Shown here: in pieces, positions 63,401 to 64,000 of the stretch
Numbering within the stretch: the stretch's first letter is position 1
Layout: each line of letters opens with the position of its first letter
Notes under the pieces: generated by a model
The model's input: the letters and a program-made list of their open reading frames with translations, nothing else
Database searches by the model: none
Told to the model about the DNA's origin: nothing
Position numbers and translations under genes: made by a program
Source: Corella eumyota
Lineage: Eukaryota > Chordata > Ascidiacea > Phlebobranchia > Corellidae
NCBI GenBank assembly: GCA_963082875.1
Contig: OY720099.1
Coordinates: forward strand, 17,217,066-17,281,065
Length of the DNA stretch: 64,000 nucleotides
Direction of reading: 5' to 3'

Positions 63401-64000
63401 AAGAGACCTTTAGTATTTTCTTTTGTGTACTTTGTTAAAAATAAATATTAAAATTTTACCCAGTAATTTGTTCAGTAACTGTGTGCTCCACTTGCAGTCT
63501 TGAATTTACTTCAATAAAATAATGTCTTCCCTGAAATATTTAATCAAAATTTAAATAAAAACAATCAATTTAAAAAAATTATTAGGCTAATAATTTTTAA
63601 ACCAAGATTTTGTATTATTTTAAATCATAAAATATGTCATAGTCAGACCACTTGGCTTTACTACAAGAGGTCCTGGGTTCGATTCCCACTGCTCTCATGC
63701 TGTAGCGCCCTTGAGTAAGGCGCTATAAACAGTATGAACTCCTGCTGAGCCAACACATAATCAGCAGTTTATAATTATCGGGCAATTGTAGTCAGTATTA
63801 TCTCAAACTGCCAAGGCAACAAGAGACTGGGTTAGGGTAACTGATATTACTCTATGTTTAAGTCATTAAGGCCACTTTTAAAATTGAGGATAAAGAAATG
63901 TAAAAAAAATTTCCAAATTTTTTTATTGCATTCCCAATCTATACATATACTTTTATTACAGTTTGGTGCATATGCTATGTAAAATATATTAACTATTACC
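54449..64000 (-). CDS. PC: Pyruvate carboxylase, C-terminal part, 17 exons in window (5' end beyond)
   Basis: Mitochondrial biotin enzyme making oxaloacetate from pyruvate and bicarbonate. Exons (minus): 63460-63530, 63156-63318, 62373-62555, 61854-61943, 61538-61682, 60897-61121, 60606-60762, 59575-59818, 58969-59080, 58074-58211, 57837-57995, 57375-57460, 56617-56796, 56278-56542, 55683-55810, 55479-55568, 54449-54607. About 864 residues, matching human PC from about residue 345 to the end. Seen: end of the biotin carboxylase domain ([20 protein letters not shown]); carboxyltransferase ([15 protein letters not shown], metal site [11 protein letters not shown]); biotinyl domain with ISAMKME, whose Lys carries biotin, ending LLVEIE. 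A possible donor (GGTAAT, minus) lies at the very edge, 63995-64000, so another exon may begin there. Confidence 0.95.
54697..54986 (+). mobile_element. tRNA-derived SINE in the last PC intron, plus
   Basis: Full-length copy, first bases of the head diverged. Lies tail to tail with the minus-strand copy at 55147-55438 in the same intron. Confidence 0.9.
55147..55438 (-). mobile_element. tRNA-derived SINE in the last PC intron, minus
   Basis: Full-length copy. With 54697-54986 it forms an inverted pair about 160 bp apart. Between them an older SINE 3' scrap (about 55000-55146) can be made out. Confidence 0.9.
55877..56170 (+). mobile_element. tRNA-derived SINE in a PC intron
   Basis: Full-length copy, head ACCGGCAGCTTGGTGTAGTGG, tail ATAAAGATATATAT plus A-run. 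Antisense to PC. Confidence 0.92.
56924..57219 (-). mobile_element. tRNA-derived SINE in a PC intron
   Basis: Full-length copy, sense with respect to PC, flanked by T-rich DNA. Confidence 0.92.
57500..57790 (+). mobile_element. tRNA-derived SINE in a PC intron
   Basis: Full-length copy antisense to PC, tail ATAAAGATATATAC plus A-run, ending about 45 bp from the next exon. Confidence 0.92.
58246..58768. mobile_element. Possible non-autonomous DNA transposon in a PC intron
   Basis: Begins CAGGGTACGAAC and ends with a CCCTG run whose complement reads CAGGG. AAAAAACGATTCGCT occurs near both ends (about 58270 and 58714). TAAGC appears on both sides but a clean 8-bp duplication does not, so a hAT-like origin is only suggested. 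Confidence 0.4.
59289..59360. repeat. Perfect-core inverted repeat (hairpin)
   Basis: GACGTAGAAAGTAC on the left is mirrored by GTACTTTCTACGTC on the right with about 28 bases between. Lies in a PC intron. Could be a MITE relic or a stem-loop. Confidence 0.75.
59886..60430. mobile_element. hAT-type MITE with 8-bp target duplication
   Basis: Element 59894-60422 (529 bp) with terminal inverted repeats TAGGGATGGGCCAATC and, at the other end read inward, TAGGGATTGGCT. It is flanked by identical 8-bp duplications GCAGTAAT (59886-59893 and 60423-60430). Eight-base duplications and TAGGG-type ends are hallmarks of hAT transposons. No transposase frame, so it depended on another element. The interior has repeats of GAGTACTCGG near both ends. 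Confidence 0.9.
60495..60590 (-). repeat. Old tRNA-like SINE head
   Basis: GCAGTGGGAATTAAACCCGGGAC resembles an inverted B box region of the SINE head, strongly diverged. A similar scrap lies at 61155-61210 (GCAGTGGGGATGGAACCCAGGAC). No tRNA fold apparent. Confidence 0.5.
61759..61783. repeat. (TA)n microsatellite
   Basis: About 11-12 TA units in a PC intron. Confidence 0.9.
62063..62347 (-). mobile_element. tRNA-derived SINE in a PC intron
   Basis: Full-length copy, sense with respect to PC; its head lies about 25 bp from the donor of the exon at 62373. Confidence 0.92.
62722..63014 (-). mobile_element. tRNA-derived SINE in a PC intron
   Basis: Full-length copy, sense with respect to PC, some divergence in the middle (an ATAT insertion near 62840). 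Confidence 0.9.
63640..63910 (+). mobile_element. Old tRNA-derived SINE near the right edge
   Basis: Recognisable over its length (GGTCCTGGGTTCGATTCCCA, CTGCTGAGCCAACAC, TTGAGGATAAAG) but clearly more diverged than its relatives. Confidence 0.8.

Overview
This is 64 kb of AT-rich, intron-dense animal DNA. Introns are short, coding exons are small, and a tRNA-derived SINE is scattered through the introns. The conserved genes most resemble those of chordates (PRKCSH, PDE8, ZWILCH, XPC, IFT22, PC). With the compact introns, a GalEa-like Ty1/copia element and the SINE style, my best guess is a tunicate such as Ciona. That placement is inference, not proof.

Layout, left to right. (1) 1549-5833, minus: a complete 13-exon glucosidase II beta gene (PRKCSH) ending in an RDEL tetrapeptide. 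(2) 6.5-27.3 kb: a recently expanded tandem array of small secreted C-type lectins on the plus strand, with six genes that look intact and one pseudogene. The spacers are not unique DNA. They hold broken, rearranged copies of PRKCSH exons and of the PRKCSH 5' flank, and a scrap of the PDE8 last exon lies next to PRKCSH. This suggests that PRKCSH and PDE8 were once direct neighbours and that the lectin array grew in the duplicated DNA between them. Genes 1-4 form a dimeric higher-order repeat (two lectin types, A-B-A-B, exact offset 5,416 bp). Genes 5 and 7 form a second, older pair (offset about 5,230 bp). (3) 27459-36085, minus: a complete 22-exon PDE8-type cAMP phosphodiesterase (827 codons). 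(4) 38247-47965, minus: ZWILCH (9 exons, 641 codons). Its first intron carries a whole-looking, very young Ty1/copia element (42252-47144) inserted five bases inside the 5' splice site. (5) 48368-51271, minus: XPC, with its whole coding region in one exon. (6) 52012-53524, plus: IFT22/RABL5, divergent from XPC. (7) 54449 to beyond the right edge, minus: the C-terminal three quarters of pyruvate carboxylase (17 exons), whose introns are crowded with SINEs and hold a hAT-type MITE with a perfect 8-bp target duplication.

Apart from the lectins and IFT22, the genes lie on the minus strand. They do unrelated housekeeping jobs: ER glycoprotein folding, cAMP breakdown, the kinetochore checkpoint, DNA repair, ciliary transport and anaplerosis. 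The lectins look like a fast-evolving secreted recognition family. Most have a signal peptide, a short propeptide ending in RERR, a CxxC segment with a short helix, and one C-type lectin domain carrying QPN.

Exon borders were read by eye from GT/AG sites, homology and phase. In each complete gene the summed exon lengths divide by three, which supports the models. Single borders could be off by a base or more.
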